Below, one piece after another: positions 63,694-64,000 of a stretch of DNA of 64,000 nt. The notes under the pieces are model-generated. The model made no database searches. It was not told the origin of the DNA and worked only from the letters and a program-made list of their open reading frames with translations. A program made the position numbers and the translations under genes. This DNA comes from Clostridium sp. MD294 (GTDB lineage Bacteria > Bacillota > Clostridia > Lachnospirales > Anaerotignaceae): the NCBI RefSeq assembly GCF_000364165.2, contig NZ_CP097810.1:2482130-2546129 (forward strand). Reading direction: 5' to 3'. The stretch's first letter is position 1. Every line of letters starts with the position of its first letter.

Positions 63694-64000
63694 ATTTGCA
63701 AATACGACTCCCCGTTAGGGGACGGAAACTGAACAATCCTCTTTCTTTATGACTCTATGTGGTTGTAATTTGCAAATACGACTCCCCGTTAGGGGACGGA
63801 AACCCGTTGCTTTTTCCTACATAAATAATTTTGTTGTTTATTTGCAAATACGACTCCCCGTTAGGGGACGGAAACGTGATGAGGTGTGGATAGCGGAGAA
63901 ATTCCAATCATTTGCAAATACGACTCCCCGTTAGGGGACGGAAACCCTTTTAATATAAATTAAGTATATCATACTGTTTAATTTGCAAATACGACTCCCC
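63694..64000 (+). CRISPR. Type III-A CRISPR array, leader end
   Basis: Four complete 36-base repeats at 63694-63729, 63768-63803, 63840-63875 and 63910-63945, and a fifth cut by the window edge (63981-64000). All are identical where visible. Spacers are 38, 36, 34 and 35 bases. The repeat starts ATTTGCAAATACG, has a hairpin CCCC-GTTA-GGGG at its centre, and ends ACGGAAAC, which suits an 8-base type III 5' tag with crRNA transcribed on the plus strand. The array continues past the window. The lack of repeat degeneracy indicates the leader end. Confidence 0.97.

Noticed and set aside
63749-63934. Open frame within the CRISPR array
   Set aside because: It is just the translation of repeats and spacers; LQIRLPVRGRK recurs because the repeat does.

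Overview
The window is AT-rich DNA from a low-GC Gram-positive anaerobe, most likely a gut-type member of Clostridia. The signs are strong GGAGG ribosome sites, A/T-ended codons, Gram-positive sugar PTS operons, secreted proteins with copper-amine-oxidase-N-like domains, a BlaI/M56 pair and a Csm-type CRISPR locus. The species cannot be fixed from the sequence alone.

Layout. 1-0.6 kb: 3' end of an unknown gene and a terminator. 0.9-12.8 kb, minus strand: a defence island. It holds a type I restriction-modification operon (hsdM, hsdS, a 60-residue protein, hsdR), preceded by a two-gene RADAR system: rdrA, a large P-loop ATPase, and rdrB, a very large zinc adenosine deaminase. 13-14.1 kb: two small genes, one broken by a stop at codon 5. 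14.3-20.5 kb: a LacI-controlled sucrose/fructoside operon (GH32-like enzyme, PTS IIBCA, sucrose-6-phosphate hydrolase). 20.6-25.3 kb: a trehalose system (treA, treP, divergent treR) with three operator palindromes. 25.7-30.8 kb: a small lipoprotein/hydrolase/acetyltransferase operon opposite a LysR regulator. 30.8-34.2 kb: relaxase remnants, then an ArsR-permease-thioredoxin operon. 34.2-45.3 kb: secreted and surface proteins, including four paralogues with twin YN(I)NGxT-type domains, several of them decaying. 45.3-49.7 kb: a degraded mobilizable element (relaxase, MobC, Dam methylase, serine recombinase) joined to a truncated secreted protein. 49.7-54.2 kb: secreted proteins and a BlaI/M56 sensor pair. 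54.5-64 kb, plus strand: a complete type III-A CRISPR-Cas locus (cas6, cas10, csm2-5, cas1, cas2, csm6) followed by leader and array.

How it works together. The window carries three separate antiphage layers: DNA restriction, nucleotide-deaminating abortive defence (RADAR), and RNA-guided type III immunity with a Csm6 second-messenger arm. Two PTS operons feed disaccharide phosphates into glycolysis, each under its own repressor with operators visible at the promoter. The surface-protein cluster appears co-regulated: three promoters share an 8-base TTGTAGTA element placed exactly 15 bases before the -35 box.

Gene decay is a strong theme. Several otherwise readable genes are interrupted by a single in-frame TAA, and mobile-element relics lie at 30.8-32 kb and 45.3-49.1 kb. 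The most interesting items are the RADAR/type I island, the shared TTGTAGTA promoter architecture, the twin-domain surface-protein family, and a structured roughly 95-base element between the broken gene and scrB.
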